A stretch of 44,700 nucleotides of DNA from W0P28-013 sp963638355 (GCA_963638355.1 CAVHRT010000004.1:1-44700), one strand, 5' to 3'; shown: positions 24,529-33,105, counted from the stretch's first letter. The notes: generated from the sequence alone by a model not told the origin. Numbers and translations: made by a program.

Positions 24529-25059
24529 ATGCAGTTTTTCTCCTCACCTCGCATAACACTGCGCGCACTCGAGCCAAGCGACATAGATGTGCTGTGCCGC
24601 TGGGAAAACGACACCACGCTGTGGCAAGTTGGCAGCACGGTAGAACCCTACGCGCGCTACACCCTCGAACGCTACATAGCCTACGCTGGGCAGGACATTT
24701 ACGAACGCCACCAACTGCGCCTGATGATTGAGCAGAACAGCGACCACACACCCATTGGCAGCATCGACCTGTACGATTTCGACCCGCGGCACATGCGCGC
24801 TGGCGTGGGCATTCTGATTGATGGCAAATACCGCCAACAAGGCTTTGCGGCCGAGGCACTGCAACTAATGATCGACTATGCGTTCCGTTTTCTACACCTG
24901 CACCAACTCTATGCCCAAATACCCTCCGACAACGCAGCCAGCCTGCAACTCTTTGCACAAGCTGGTTTCACGCAAAACGGCACACTACGCAGTTGGCAGC
25001 GCACCGACAATGGTTACTCCGATGTAGCCCTGTTTCAGTTAGTAGCAAGTAGCAAGTAG
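24529..25059 (+). CDS. GNAT family N-acetyltransferase
   Basis: A 176-residue acetyltransferase related to RimJ/RimL-, SpeG- and diamine-type enzymes. ITLRALEPSDIDVLCRWEND is the N-terminal signature. AGVGILIDGKYRQQGFAAEA carries the acetyl-CoA pyrophosphate-binding loop (RQQGFA). The end (LHQLYAQIPSDNAASLQLFAQAGF) is typical of the fold. The acceptor is unknown. The start at 24529 fits the -7 box at 24498; an in-frame codon at 24463 would lie upstream of it. The final residues VASSK and the stop are encoded by GTAGCAAGTAGCAAG, a spacer repeat also present at 32960-32989. Confidence 0.9.
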   Translation: MQFFSSPRITLRALEPSDIDVLCRWENDTTLWQVGSTVEPYARYTLERYIAYAGQDIYERHQLRLMIEQNSDHTPIGSIDLYDFDPRHMRAGVGILIDGKYRQQGFAAEALQLMIDYAFRFLHLHQLYAQIPSDNAASLQLFAQAGFTQNGTLRSWQRTDNGYSDVALFQLVASSK

Positions 25060-25234
25060 CAAAAGGAGCGGGCTGCGATTGAGCTTGGACAATGCGAAAG
25101 AGATTTTAACGACGAATTATTCCATCCTAATCGACAAATTCATACCAAATTCTGCGATTATAATCGCCAGATTCAATACGAAAAATGCGATTACACATTG
25201 CTGAACAATCGCCAATCATTGTTCATTAAACACA
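25060..25234. other. Gene-free spacer with a palindrome and a hairpin
   Basis: Unlike most spacers, this stretch is not made of the recurring modules beyond its first bases. It holds a perfect 14-bp palindrome GCGATTATAATCGC (25154-25167) and an inverted repeat TGAACAAT/ATTGTTCA (25202-25209 and 25218-25225) without a T-run. No open frame longer than a few codons and no promoter box is evident. Confidence 0.5.
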
Positions 25235-25269
25235 CGAGAAGCCGCTCTTTCGAACGACTTCTCGGCTTT
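25235..25269 (+). terminator. Likely intrinsic terminator after the GNAT gene
   Basis: CGAGAAG (25235-25241) pairs with CTTCTCG (25258-25264), or alternatively AAGCCG (25239-25244) with CGGCTT (25263-25268). A T-run on the plus strand follows. It separates the GNAT gene from convergent ppiD. Confidence 0.7.
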
Positions 25270-25294
25270 TTATACTTATGAATAGCAAAAATTA

Positions 25295-27373
25295 CTAGAA
25301 AATCTTGTAGCGTTGGTCGACTACATCAGCGGCTTCGCGCAGTGCCTCGAATGCGAGGTAAGGAACTGCATTGCGCAGACGCTCGTTCATTATCACCGAT
25401 TCGGCTTTTTCGTCGTATTCGGCAGCCGATTCAGTCTTGTCCAAAACGGTGTAGACAAACACGCCCATGTTGCCTTGCTGCGGTTGCGAGAGTTCGCCCA
25501 CGGCAGCCATCGGAGCCAAAGCATAGAGTTTCGGTTCGTTGCCCACAGCGGTGTATTGCGAATTGAACGAAATGCCACGCACAGTATCAATCTCGATGCC
25601 AGCGGCTGCAAGTTCGTCGAGGCTCTTGCCTGCCATCTCTTTCTCGAGCATTTCGGCTTTCTTGTCGTTGCGAACCTCGGCAAGCAGGCGCGATTTCACA
25701 CTTTCGAAATCGGCATAACCTTTCTCGTTCAGGCGCTCAACGGCAACCACAATGTGCTGATCGTCGCACTCGTAAACATCTGAAACATCGCCTTCGTTAG
25801 CACCAAATGCCCAGCGAATGGCTTCGCGCGAATTTTTGATGTTGTTCAGTTTGTGCGTGTTGTTGCTCAAGCGATTAGCCTCGTGAACTTCGATATTCTG
25901 CTCTTCGGCCTTTGCAACAAAATCTTCGATGTTGGCGCACGAACCAGCAAAGCGTTTGGCTTCGTTGAAAATCTGCGCTTGAGTCTGCTGACTTGGCACA
26001 ACTCGGCGCTCGAGCACAGCCAATTTCACTTTGGCGACATTTGCACCGCGTTCAACCACTTGAACCAAGCGAATTGTGCCCATATTTTTCTGTTGGAACA
26101 CGCCATTGGCAGCCAGTGTGAAGGCTTTTTCGGCCAAATCATGGTCAACATCTTTTTCGCGAACCCAGAACTCGCCAGTGCGATATTGGCGCGAAAGATT
26201 CTCGAATCCGCCATTTTTAATGACTTGTTCGATGCTATCGGCCACGATTTGCGTGCGAGCATTGCTATTTTCGGCGATGTCGACAATGCGAATCTTCACC
26301 GAGTCGGGACGATTGATTCCAGTCTCGACAATACGCGCCATTTTGTAAGTGTCGTTGCTGAAGATTGGTCCAATAACATCGCCTTTTTTGCCGCTGAAAG
26401 CAAAGTTGCGCAGGTCTTCGTCGACGTCCTCTTTTGCCAAATTGATGCCTTTGTAAGGCACATCGCTGTTCGAGTTGGTAACACCCACAATGTCGTCAGA
26501 ATGCGTAAACTCATCTTTCACACCATTGATGAACGACTCAACTTCAGCGTAGTCGGATTCGCTTGGTTTAACTGCGAAAGTTACATATTTCAAATCGCAC
26601 GAAGCCTCTTGTGCGAACTGTTCTTTGCGTTGTTTGTAGAGTTTTTTGGCATCGCCGTCCGAAACTTTCACCAGCGAATCGGCCACTGCAAAATATGGTT
26701 TCAGTGCGACAGCCACATCAACCTGCGTTTTGGCAGCGTTGTGATCGTTTTCAAGTTCGAGTTTGTTGGCCACGATGGCGCGCGACAGCAGAGCCATGTA
26801 TTTGTTCTGAAGGCGATCGCTCTTCACTGTCGTCTCCCAGAATTGCCAATATTTGCGATAGGTGTGCAGTTGATCGGCAGGCATCTGCTCGGCAATGGTT
26901 GGGTCGTCGAGCATAGCAATGAACTGCGAGAGTTGACGCGGGTCGAACGAGCCAGTTTCGGGGCTGTAGAAAGCACGGCGTCCAGCAATAAGTGGCGAGA
27001 TGTGATCGCCAAGAATCATATCGCGCATCTCTTCTTTGCACACTTCCATGCCAGCCTCTTCGGCTTCGGCATTCAGAATGCGCTCGCGAACCATGGTTTG
27101 CCAAACGCTTTCGCGGATTTGGTCGTTCAGGTCGTCGTCGAGACTTGCAGTGCCGTACTCAATTTTGTAAACTTCGCTCAGTTGGTCTACTGCCTCCATA
27201 AATTCGACATAGCCGACCGATTTCCCGTCGATTTTGCCGAGGTTCGATTTGTGTTCGTTCACAATCGATGCGCTCGAACTCAGAAAATCGCCAACGATGA
27301 AGGCCAGCAAGGCCAAACCAACTACCACCAGCAAAAATACGCCGTGGCGTCTCATTCTCTCTAATGTTGCCAT
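25295..27373 (-). CDS. PpiD/SurA-type peptidyl-prolyl isomerase, membrane-anchored periplasmic chaperone
   Basis: A 692-residue protein with an N-terminal membrane anchor at about 12-34 (GVFLLVVVGLALLAFIVGDF) and the start MATLERMRRHG, typical of PpiD-like SurA_N proteins. The chaperone region includes a conserved helix (VRERILNAEAEEAGMEVCKE). Parvulin-like segments follow: KYVTFAVKPSESDY, NFAFSGKKGDVIGPIF, and RWAFGANEGDVSDVYECDDQ. Family members help fold exported proteins at the inner-membrane exit site; isomerase activity of each parvulin domain is not certain. It is the last gene of an envelope run and has its own promoter at 27412-27419. Confidence 0.9.
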   Translation of the reverse strand: MATLERMRRHGVFLLVVVGLALLAFIVGDFLSSSASIVNEHKSNLGKIDGKSVGYVEFMEAVDQLSEVYKIEYGTASLDDDLNDQIRESVWQTMVRERILNAEAEEAGMEVCKEEMRDMILGDHISPLIAGRRAFYSPETGSFDPRQLSQFIAMLDDPTIAEQMPADQLHTYRKYWQFWETTVKSDRLQNKYMALLSRAIVANKLELENDHNAAKTQVDVAVALKPYFAVADSLVKVSDGDAKKLYKQRKEQFAQEASCDLKYVTFAVKPSESDYAEVESFINGVKDEFTHSDDIVGVTNSNSDVPYKGINLAKEDVDEDLRNFAFSGKKGDVIGPIFSNDTYKMARIVETGINRPDSVKIRIVDIAENSNARTQIVADSIEQVIKNGGFENLSRQYRTGEFWVREKDVDHDLAEKAFTLAANGVFQQKNMGTIRLVQVVERGANVAKVKLAVLERRVVPSQQTQAQIFNEAKRFAGSCANIEDFVAKAEEQNIEVHEANRLSNNTHKLNNIKNSREAIRWAFGANEGDVSDVYECDDQHIVVAVERLNEKGYADFESVKSRLLAEVRNDKKAEMLEKEMAGKSLDELAAAGIEIDTVRGISFNSQYTAVGNEPKLYALAPMAAVGELSQPQQGNMGVFVYTVLDKTESAAEYDEKAESVIMNERLRNAVPYLAFEALREAADVVDQRYKIF

Positions 27374-27411
27374 TGTTGTTTTATGTTTGTTATTTTGTTT
27401 TTTTCAACTTG

Positions 27412-27419
27412 CAAAGATA
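27412..27419 (-). promoter_or_regulatory. Bacteroidetes -7 box upstream of ppiD
   Basis: On the minus strand this reads TATCTTTG, giving a leader of about 33 bases before the start at 27373. No -33 match at normal spacing. Confidence 0.65.
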
Positions 27420-27490
27420 GTAAAAAACCGTCAATTGCGAATGCTTTTTTCAAAATTGGTTAATTGCCTATTTTTCAGCGAATTAAAGCC

Positions 27491-28744
27491 TCAATTTATG
27501 TTCATTTTCACGGTGTCGATGCGATTTTGGTGCGCCTGAAGCACCTTGAAAGTCCACTTTTCGATGCGAATTGTGTCGTTCAACTTCGGGAATTTTTCGT
27601 AGTAATGCAAAATGAATCCAGCCACAGTCACATAGTCGTCCGACTCAGGCAGATCCAAGCCAAACTCCTCGTTCAGGCGGTCAATTTCGATACGACCCGA
27701 CAGAATGAATTCGTTGTCCGAAACCTTTTTGGCGGTGTATTCGCGCGTGTCGTGTTCGTCTTCAATCTCGCCAAAAATCTCCTCCATAATGTCCTCAAGC
27801 GTAACAATGCCCGCCGTGCCGCCAAATTCATCGACTACCACGGCAATGGAGCGTTTTCCATGCAAGAAAATGTCCATCAACTTGCCTGCCGCCATGGTTT
27901 CTGGCACTGTAGAGATAGGGCGAATGCAGTCGTGCCAATTTTTCGGATTTTGGAACAGATCGGACGAGTGAAAATAGCCGATAATGTTATCGATGCTGTC
28001 GCGATAGATGGGAATTTTCGAAAATCCAGTCTCGATGAGCGTGTTTTTCAATTCTTCCAAAGTAGCGTCGTAGCCAAGCGCCACCACCTCGGTGCGCGGC
28101 ACCATGCAGTCGCGCAGTTTCACCGACGAAAAATCCAACGCATTTTGGAAAATGGTAACCTCGTTTTTCACCTCTTCCTGATTGTCGGCATGCTGATAGA
28201 CATCGTTCAGCCAATAGTCGAGATCGACAATGCCGAGCTGCGTTTTTGCCTCTTTCGGACGGATTTTCACGCCCAAAATGCGCAGCAAACCTATCGACAA
28301 AAATGTGGAGAATTTGGCTATCGGATATAGCAAAATGTAGCACAGCCAAAGCAATGGCGCGAAAATCTGCAACCAAAGGTTTGGATTAACGCGAAAAATG
28401 GTTTTCGGCAAAAATTCGCCTGTAAAAAGCACAATGATGGTGGCTGCGATGGTCTGCGCAAGGTTCACCAGCACGGCACTCGGAATCCACGCTTCGAACA
28501 ACGGCGAAAGCACTTCGGCCATGGCAATGCCGTAGATTACCAGCACCACATTGTTGCCCACAAGCAACGTTGAGATGTACTGTTCGGGATCATTGTAAAA
28601 GATGTTAAGAATGCGCGTAGTGAGCCGTTGATGCTTCTTTTCTATCTCGAAACGCAGTTTGTTCGACGACAGAAACGCTATCTCCATGCCCGAAAAAAAA
28701 GCCGAAAACAGCAGCGAAACCACTATGATGATGAGGTTGGTCAT
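27491..28744 (-). CDS. CNNM/CorC-type (hemolysin family) transporter with CBS domains
   Basis: A 417-residue protein with an N-terminal DUF21 transmembrane domain (about 1-190; ISTLLVGNNVVLVIYGIAMA), two CBS domains (about 205-330; MVPRTEVVALGYDATLEEL, SKIPIYRDSIDNIIGYFHSSD) and a C-terminal CorC/HlyC domain (about 340-417; SGRIEIDRLNEEFGLDLPES). Relatives transport or regulate Mg2+/Co2+; in gliding Bacteroidetes a related protein is named GldE, but naming this copy so would be a guess. It lies between lptC and ppiD. The gap to lptC (28745-28883) holds the repeat modules at 28752-28793 and 28854-28883. Confidence 0.9.
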   Translation of the reverse strand: MTNLIIIVVSLLFSAFFSGMEIAFLSSNKLRFEIEKKHQRLTTRILNIFYNDPEQYISTLLVGNNVVLVIYGIAMAEVLSPLFEAWIPSAVLVNLAQTIAATIIVLFTGEFLPKTIFRVNPNLWLQIFAPLLWLCYILLYPIAKFSTFLSIGLLRILGVKIRPKEAKTQLGIVDLDYWLNDVYQHADNQEEVKNEVTIFQNALDFSSVKLRDCMVPRTEVVALGYDATLEELKNTLIETGFSKIPIYRDSIDNIIGYFHSSDLFQNPKNWHDCIRPISTVPETMAAGKLMDIFLHGKRSIAVVVDEFGGTAGIVTLEDIMEEIFGEIEDEHDTREYTAKKVSDNEFILSGRIEIDRLNEEFGLDLPESDDYVTVAGFILHYYEKFPKLNDTIRIEKWTFKVLQAHQNRIDTVKMNIN

Positions 28745-28751
28745 TTTTTAT

Positions 28752-28793
28752 GTTGAAGAGTTGATGAGTTTATGAGTTGAAAAGTTTAACGCA
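28752..28793 (-). repeat. CGTTAAAC plus TCAACT module, reversed copy
   Basis: On the minus strand it reads TGCGTTAAACTTTTCAACTC, then ATAAACTCATCAACTCTTCAAC, matching 10439, 20205 and 21819. It sits just before the CNNM start. Confidence 0.75.
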
Positions 28794-28883
28794 TTAGTGA
28801 TGGTCTGTGAGAAAAAATTTCTGGTTTCGGGCGGTGAGCCTGTCGAACCGCATCTCTCACCTCTAACCTATCACCTCTCACCT

Positions 28884-29447
28884 TTAATTCTCTACTGGGA
28901 AAATTCCGCTCACGCGGCGAATGGTGTAGCGCGTCATGGTCTGGTTCGATTCGAAGCCCTCGCCCACTATCTGCTTGTCAATCTGATCGATGGTGATGAG
29001 CGAGTCGGAGTAGATGCGTTCGGAGTTCTGATCCCAAAAAAGTTGCTGCGTGGCAAAATGGTTCCCTTCGTAATTCATCGCCCGCACGCTGTCGTCGAGC
29101 TGCCATAGGCGTTTTTTGTCGTAGTAGATGGCGCGTTTGCAACTGATTTCGGCTGCCACATTAAACTGCGCATCGAACGACTCCAAATGCAGTCCATCGG
29201 GAAAATCCCAATGCGGTTCTTCGGTCATGTCGTACACTTTCCAAGTCTTGGCAGTGATGCGATAGCGCGTAATGCCCGAATCGGAAATGAGCGTGGTTAC
29301 ACTGTCGGCACTTAGTCGCGGTGCTTCGGCGCGGTTTAGCGGTTCGTGCGACACTTTCGGCTTGCCGCTACACGCCACGAGCAAAAACAGCGCAACAACC
29401 ACTCCAAGAGCAGTTGCCGCACGCTGTTGTATGTTCGAAAGTTTCAA
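28884..29447 (-). CDS. lptC: LptC, LPS-export periplasmic lipoprotein
   Basis: Bitopic or lipid-anchored periplasmic component that receives LPS from LptB2FG and passes it to LptA. I chose the TTG at 29447 (LKLSNIQQRAATALGVV; 187 residues). It lies ten bases after the TPR stop and directly precedes a lipoprotein signal with lipobox LVAC. The in-frame ATG at 29528 would overlap the TPR gene by 71 bases and add 27 uncharacteristic residues. The LptC core is visible: ISDSGITRYRITAKTWKVYD, PHWDFPDGLHLESFD, and AVYYDKK-like AIYYDKKRLWQLDDSVRA. A lipobox in LptC is common in Bacteroidetes. No lptA or lptB is nearby. Confidence 0.88.
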   Translation of the reverse strand: MKLSNIQQRAATALGVVVALFLLVACSGKPKVSHEPLNRAEAPRLSADSVTTLISDSGITRYRITAKTWKVYDMTEEPHWDFPDGLHLESFDAQFNVAAEISCKRAIYYDKKRLWQLDDSVRAMNYEGNHFATQQLFWDQNSERIYSDSLITIDQIDKQIVGEGFESNQTMTRYTIRRVSGIFPVEN

Positions 29448-29457
29448 AACCCTCAGT

Positions 29458-30873
29458 TTATCTGCAAATGGTGGTCTCGCCAATCCAACCGCCAACGGTG
29501 AATGGTTTACCATCTTCCAATTCGGCAACGAAGAAAATCTGCTCTTTCGTTGGGAAATACTGCGAATAGGTGCGAATCAACTCGTTTGCTTTTTCGGTGA
29601 GCGACGGATCGACCTGTTTTGCCTTGATAAATTTGTCGACTGCAGCCCAATAAACAGATTTGTTCAGAATTGGTTCTTCGTAAATGCCTTTTGTGTTGGC
29701 ATAGAGCAAACCGATAAACAAATATGGTGTGCCATTATCAGGATTTGCAGCGATGGCGTTGCGTGCATATTCGCGGGCCTTCGAGTTGTTTTTTATGTTT
29801 TCGGAACTGATGTGCGCCGCCTTCAGATAGTTGTTGGCAGCAGCAACCGAGTCGCCATCGTTAAGATTCAACTGAGCCGCTTCGGCAAAATACTCCACAG
29901 CGCGACCGTAGTTGCCGCTCTTGTACGACATTTCAGCGCAACCTTTAGCCGATTCGGCCGTAGGTTTGATGTCGTGCGCATATTTTGCAGCAGCGAAATA
30001 GACTTTCGATTCATCGCAATCGACCTGCTCAAACAGTTTCACAGTCGAAGCCAGATAGTCGTAATCGGCTTTATGCTCCTCAACTGCAGCGCCATAGAGT
30101 TCGTCCATTTTGTTGCAATCGGCAGCGCCAGAATTTGCAAAAAGTTGGTCGTTAGCAGCATCAACTTGAGCGTGCTGAGCAGCGTATTTTTGCGTTTTGT
30201 CGGCAGCATTGCGCTCGAGAATATCGTTTGCAAAACTGTAGTCGGCGATGAACGCAGCAGCGCGCGAATTGTCCTCTTTGTAGAGGTCGCACGAGGTGCG
30301 AACGAACAGTTGCAGAATGTCGGGACGCGCGCTATCGCCAAGTCCATGAACGCTCTCGCTGAGCCATTCGTAAGCTGTTTGCTTTTCAGCAGGACGATAT
30401 TCGAGAAGATCTTTCGCCTTCATGCCCAGCAGATAGGTGCGCGGCTGTTTGGCATAATCGCCAAAATAGAGAATCTGCTCATCGTAAACCGCCATCAACT
30501 TATCGATGAGGGCTTCGCGTTTGGCAGAATCCTTCTCTTGCGAAATTTGCCAATCCACAATTTTTACACCATAAGTATAGATGGCGCGGTGTGCGCCTTT
30601 GCAATTTGCATACGCTTTTTCCCACGGACCGAGCGCGTCGGCGTAGTTTTTCTGCTTAGCCGATTCGCTGAAAAGGCTGATGTTGATTTGGCACTCCTCG
30701 GTCATCGCCGCAGGTTGCGGTTTGGCGGCGTCGGTTTTTGCTGCTACTTTGGTTTCGGCAGCCACTGCCTTCATTTGAGGAACAGGTTCGGCTCCTGCCA
30801 TTTTTTTCTTTTGTGCGAAGCCGCCCACTGCGGTCATCGCAGCCAATGCTAGACAAACAATTCTTGTTTTCAT
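29458..30873 (-). CDS. Secreted tetratricopeptide-repeat protein
   Basis: A 471-residue protein with a signal peptide (MKTRIVCLALAAMTAVGGFA) and helical repeats of TPR type. The best are CAEMSYKSGNYGRAVEYFAEAAQLNLNDG and AREYARNAIAANPDNGTPYLFIGLLYA. The Lys/Ala/Pro-rich stretch after the signal is probably disordered. It probably acts in the periplasm as a scaffold; partners are unknown. It lies ten bases upstream of lptC and follows an outer-membrane protein gene, suggesting a role in envelope assembly. The gap to that gene (30874-30982) is repeat-derived. Confidence 0.85.
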   Translation of the reverse strand: MKTRIVCLALAAMTAVGGFAQKKKMAGAEPVPQMKAVAAETKVAAKTDAAKPQPAAMTEECQINISLFSESAKQKNYADALGPWEKAYANCKGAHRAIYTYGVKIVDWQISQEKDSAKREALIDKLMAVYDEQILYFGDYAKQPRTYLLGMKAKDLLEYRPAEKQTAYEWLSESVHGLGDSARPDILQLFVRTSCDLYKEDNSRAAAFIADYSFANDILERNAADKTQKYAAQHAQVDAANDQLFANSGAADCNKMDELYGAAVEEHKADYDYLASTVKLFEQVDCDESKVYFAAAKYAHDIKPTAESAKGCAEMSYKSGNYGRAVEYFAEAAQLNLNDGDSVAAANNYLKAAHISSENIKNNSKAREYARNAIAANPDNGTPYLFIGLLYANTKGIYEEPILNKSVYWAAVDKFIKAKQVDPSLTEKANELIRTYSQYFPTKEQIFFVAELEDGKPFTVGGWIGETTICR

Positions 30874-30894
30874 ATCAAAAAGAATTTCAGATTT

Positions 30895-30981
30895 CTAAAT
30901 TCTAATTTTTCATTTGAAGATTTGAAGATTGTGCGCTATCCAAATTCAGCGCAAAAATTATCAATTATCAATTATCAATTA
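30895..30981 (-). repeat. Composite spacer repeat, reversed copy
   Basis: On the minus strand: CAATTGATAATTGATAATT-type array (30957-30981), then GCGCTGAATTTGGATAGCGC, ACAATCT, and TCAAATCT units. This is the same order as 21704-21790. It fills the gap between the TPR gene and the outer-membrane protein gene. Confidence 0.8.
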
Positions 30982-30982
30982 C

Positions 30983-32248
30983 CTACTGAATCTTCTGTTT
31001 AAAGAACCACATCTCGTTGAGTGTGAGGTTTATTCCTATTTTGAAATAATTTTCCTGCAGTGCAACGTGCGACGGCAGTCCAATGTTTCCATACTCGAAA
31101 TTGATGTTCACCATAGTTTTGGTGGTTCGCAGCGGAAAACCAATGCCGCAAGTAATGGCGATGTCGCGCGTATTGGAGTATTTTCCGAGCGAAGAATCGT
31201 AGTATTTGTAGTACGAATTGGCGTAACTTGCGCCCAAGCGCCAACGCATGCGGTCGACATATCGTGTGCCATTTGGTCGGTAGATGTATTCTACGCCGAG
31301 CGAAAATTTCTGGCGATTGCAGAGCGAATCGGTCTTACCATAGTAGCGCGCTTTGGCAAATTCTTGCAGCGTGTAGTCGAATGCCAGCGTCAGTTTGCCA
31401 TCGTAGGTGTACGAAACGCCTGCGCCATAGAGCGATGGCAGATCGAACAGCGTGCTACTATTCACCGAAACCGTGTCGGCACCGATGGTCTCCTCGGTGT
31501 AATCGCCATAGAGTTTCGATTTGTGATCGTACACAAAACCTAAGCAAAAACTATGCCGATTGATGGTCTCTTGGTACTGAAATCCGTAGCGCAGATTCAC
31601 ATTGCGAACTTGCGTGCGTGAGGTCTGAATGGTGGTGTAGGTCGGCACATCGCTGGCGGTGATGGTGAGTGCACGCGAGTTTTCGATGGAACCAAACATG
31701 TAGTAGACATTCACGCCAAGCGAAAAACGTTTCCAAATGGTGGCTGCCAATCCCACATAAACCTGATTGATGCCGCCGCTACCGACGAATTTCTGCGTTT
31801 GAGAAACCGAGAGCGAGGTAGAATCGGTGAAGCCGTAGTTGTAGCCCACAAACGAATAGGGCAAAACGCCCACGCTCAAGCCCATCCAGCGGGTTATCGG
31901 CAACTGAAAAGCCAGATATTCCAAATTTCCCGTGAAGGTGTTGGCTTTCTGTCCGTCGGCATTGTACGAAGTAACCAAGCCCGATGCGCCAAATTCAAAA
32001 AGGAAGCTGGTGCTATCGATGCTGCTGCTCGAGGCTGGGTTGGCAGGGTTCATGCTGGTGCGATTGCGCAACGCATAAGCCGCACCGCCCATCGATTGGC
32101 TGCGCGAAAAACCCATATCTTGCAAACGACCATAGCCGTAGCGTGTATAGGGCGAATTGACATTATTTTGTGCCAAAACTGCGCTGCCGCCAAGCAAAAG
32201 CCCAAGCGCGACAACAAGATTAGTCCTTATTTTCAGCGAGAATTTCAT
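30983..32248 (-). CDS. Outer-membrane beta-barrel protein
   Basis: A 421-residue protein with a signal peptide (MKFSLKIRTNLVVALGLLLGGSAVLA). The mature start NNVNSPYTRYGYGRLQDMGF, then GGAAYALRNRTSMNPANPAS, is typical of Bacteroidetes FadL/PorV-like barrels that keep a conserved N-terminal hatch. Strands of alternating aromatic and small residues follow to the C-terminus. The exact transport role is unknown. It overlaps the 3' end of coaX by 29 bases, so it is probably translated from the same mRNA. I recall this gene beside coaX, TPR and lptC in other Bacteroidales, but have not checked it. Confidence 0.8.
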   Translation of the reverse strand: MKFSLKIRTNLVVALGLLLGGSAVLAQNNVNSPYTRYGYGRLQDMGFSRSQSMGGAAYALRNRTSMNPANPASSSSIDSTSFLFEFGASGLVTSYNADGQKANTFTGNLEYLAFQLPITRWMGLSVGVLPYSFVGYNYGFTDSTSLSVSQTQKFVGSGGINQVYVGLAATIWKRFSLGVNVYYMFGSIENSRALTITASDVPTYTTIQTSRTQVRNVNLRYGFQYQETINRHSFCLGFVYDHKSKLYGDYTEETIGADTVSVNSSTLFDLPSLYGAGVSYTYDGKLTLAFDYTLQEFAKARYYGKTDSLCNRQKFSLGVEYIYRPNGTRYVDRMRWRLGASYANSYYKYYDSSLGKYSNTRDIAITCGIGFPLRTTKTMVNINFEYGNIGLPSHVALQENYFKIGINLTLNEMWFFKQKIQ

Positions 32249-32942
32249 TCAAACCTACAAGTGCCAAATTAGGCTCTGCAAAAGTACAATTTTTTATCTT
32301 ATTACACAATAGTGTTGCAATGCCGCCGCCAAGCACAAGTTTTACGTCGGGATAGCGCTGTTGCAGGTAGCGCATATAGCCTTCAATCTCAAAAACTATG
32401 CCATTGAATGCGCCTGCACGCATGGCTTCGGTGGTTTCGGCAGCCATAAATTTTTCTGGTTCGGTTGGCTCCACTTGCGGCAATTTTCCCGTGAAATGGT
32501 GCATTGCCTTGAGCCGAAGTTCGTAGCCTGGCGCAATGTTGCCACACTCGAAATGGTTTTCATCAGAAAGAAAATCGTAGGTCACGCAGGTGCCAGCATC
32601 GACCACAAAAAGATTGCCCGTTGGCACGCAAACACGCGCTCCTACAGCCGCCGCAATGCGATCGGCGCCAACGAGTCGCAAATCGTAATCGCACGAAATG
32701 GGAAACTTCAAGCCATGTGGCATCTGCAACATTTCAGGAAAATGTCGGCGCAGAATGGCGATAATCGGTTCATCGTTGCCTGCCACGCTGCAAAAAATCG
32801 CTTTTTCGAGCGGGAAATGCGCTTTCAGATCTTTCAAAAATTCGTCGGTCAAAGCATCGCACACACGAATGTCGACCAGCGTGCTGCCGTCGAAAATCGC
32901 CATTTTCAGGCGTGTATTTCCTCTGTCGATGACAAGGTTCAT
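32220..32942 (-). CDS. coaX: Type III pantothenate kinase
   Basis: ATP-dependent phosphorylation of pantothenate, the first step of coenzyme A synthesis; the type III enzyme is cytosolic and not inhibited by CoA. The 240-residue length is typical. Motifs: N-terminal phosphate loop MNLVIDRGNTRLKMAIFDG (with Arg where Ile is common in D-I-G-N-T), GADRIAAAVGAR near 109-120, VVDAGTCVTYDFL near 130-142, and GNIAPGYELRLKAM near 153-166. It overlaps the outer-membrane protein gene downstream. An AATCTTTG sequence lies two bases before the ATG, too close to serve as a normal -7 box. Confidence 0.95.
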   Translation of the reverse strand: MNLVIDRGNTRLKMAIFDGSTLVDIRVCDALTDEFLKDLKAHFPLEKAIFCSVAGNDEPIIAILRRHFPEMLQMPHGLKFPISCDYDLRLVGADRIAAAVGARVCVPTGNLFVVDAGTCVTYDFLSDENHFECGNIAPGYELRLKAMHHFTGKLPQVEPTEPEKFMAAETTEAMRAGAFNGIVFEIEGYMRYLQQRYPDVKLVLGGGIATLLCNKIKNCTFAEPNLALVGLNEILAENKD

Positions 32943-32959
32943 TGCAAAGATTTCAAATT

Positions 32960-32989
32960 AGTAGCAAGTCGCAAGTAGCAAGTAGCAAG
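32960..32989 (+). repeat. GTAGCAA tandem array
   Basis: Copies of AGTAGCAAGT and GTCGCAAGT just upstream of coaX. The same array forms the 3' end of the GNAT gene at 25041-25063. Confidence 0.75.
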
Positions 32990-33045
32990 ATTTTTTTCTG
33001 CAATTGAGAAAGGTTTCAAGTTAGGGCTGCAGTTTGTGATGTTTC

Positions 33046-33068
33046 GGACGCACGCAGTGCGTCCCTAC
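33046..33068 (-). repeat. REP-like hairpin variant GGACGCAC/GTGCGTCC
   Basis: Perfect 8-3-8 inverted repeat with a flanking CTAC; on the minus strand it begins GTAGGGACGCAC, as in the GGCATGCC family. An AACTTTATAAACTTTACAAA array (33070-33103) follows up to the mutS stop. Together they fill the gap 32943-33105. Confidence 0.8.
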
Positions 33069-33105
33069 TTTCTAACTTTATAAACTTTACAAACTTTCAA
33101 CTCAT

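Noticed and set aside
25853..27364. 503-codon plus-strand frame opposite ppiD
   Set aside because: Antisense shadow of a clear PpiD gene; no signal, motif or promoter.
29448..29528. Upstream ATG of lptC at 29528
   Set aside because: It would overlap the TPR gene and place 27 non-signal residues before a well-formed lipoprotein signal; the TTG at 29447 fits better.
29272..30852. 526-codon open frame on the plus strand opposite the TPR and lptC genes
   Set aside because: It mirrors real genes with recognisable domains, is rich in Phe, Arg, Cys and His, and shows no domain. Stop-poor antisense frames are frequent across this window.
32945..32952. AATCTTTG as a coaX promoter -7 box
   Set aside because: It differs from TAnnTTTG at the first base and ends two bases before the ATG, so transcription would begin inside the gene; likely chance.
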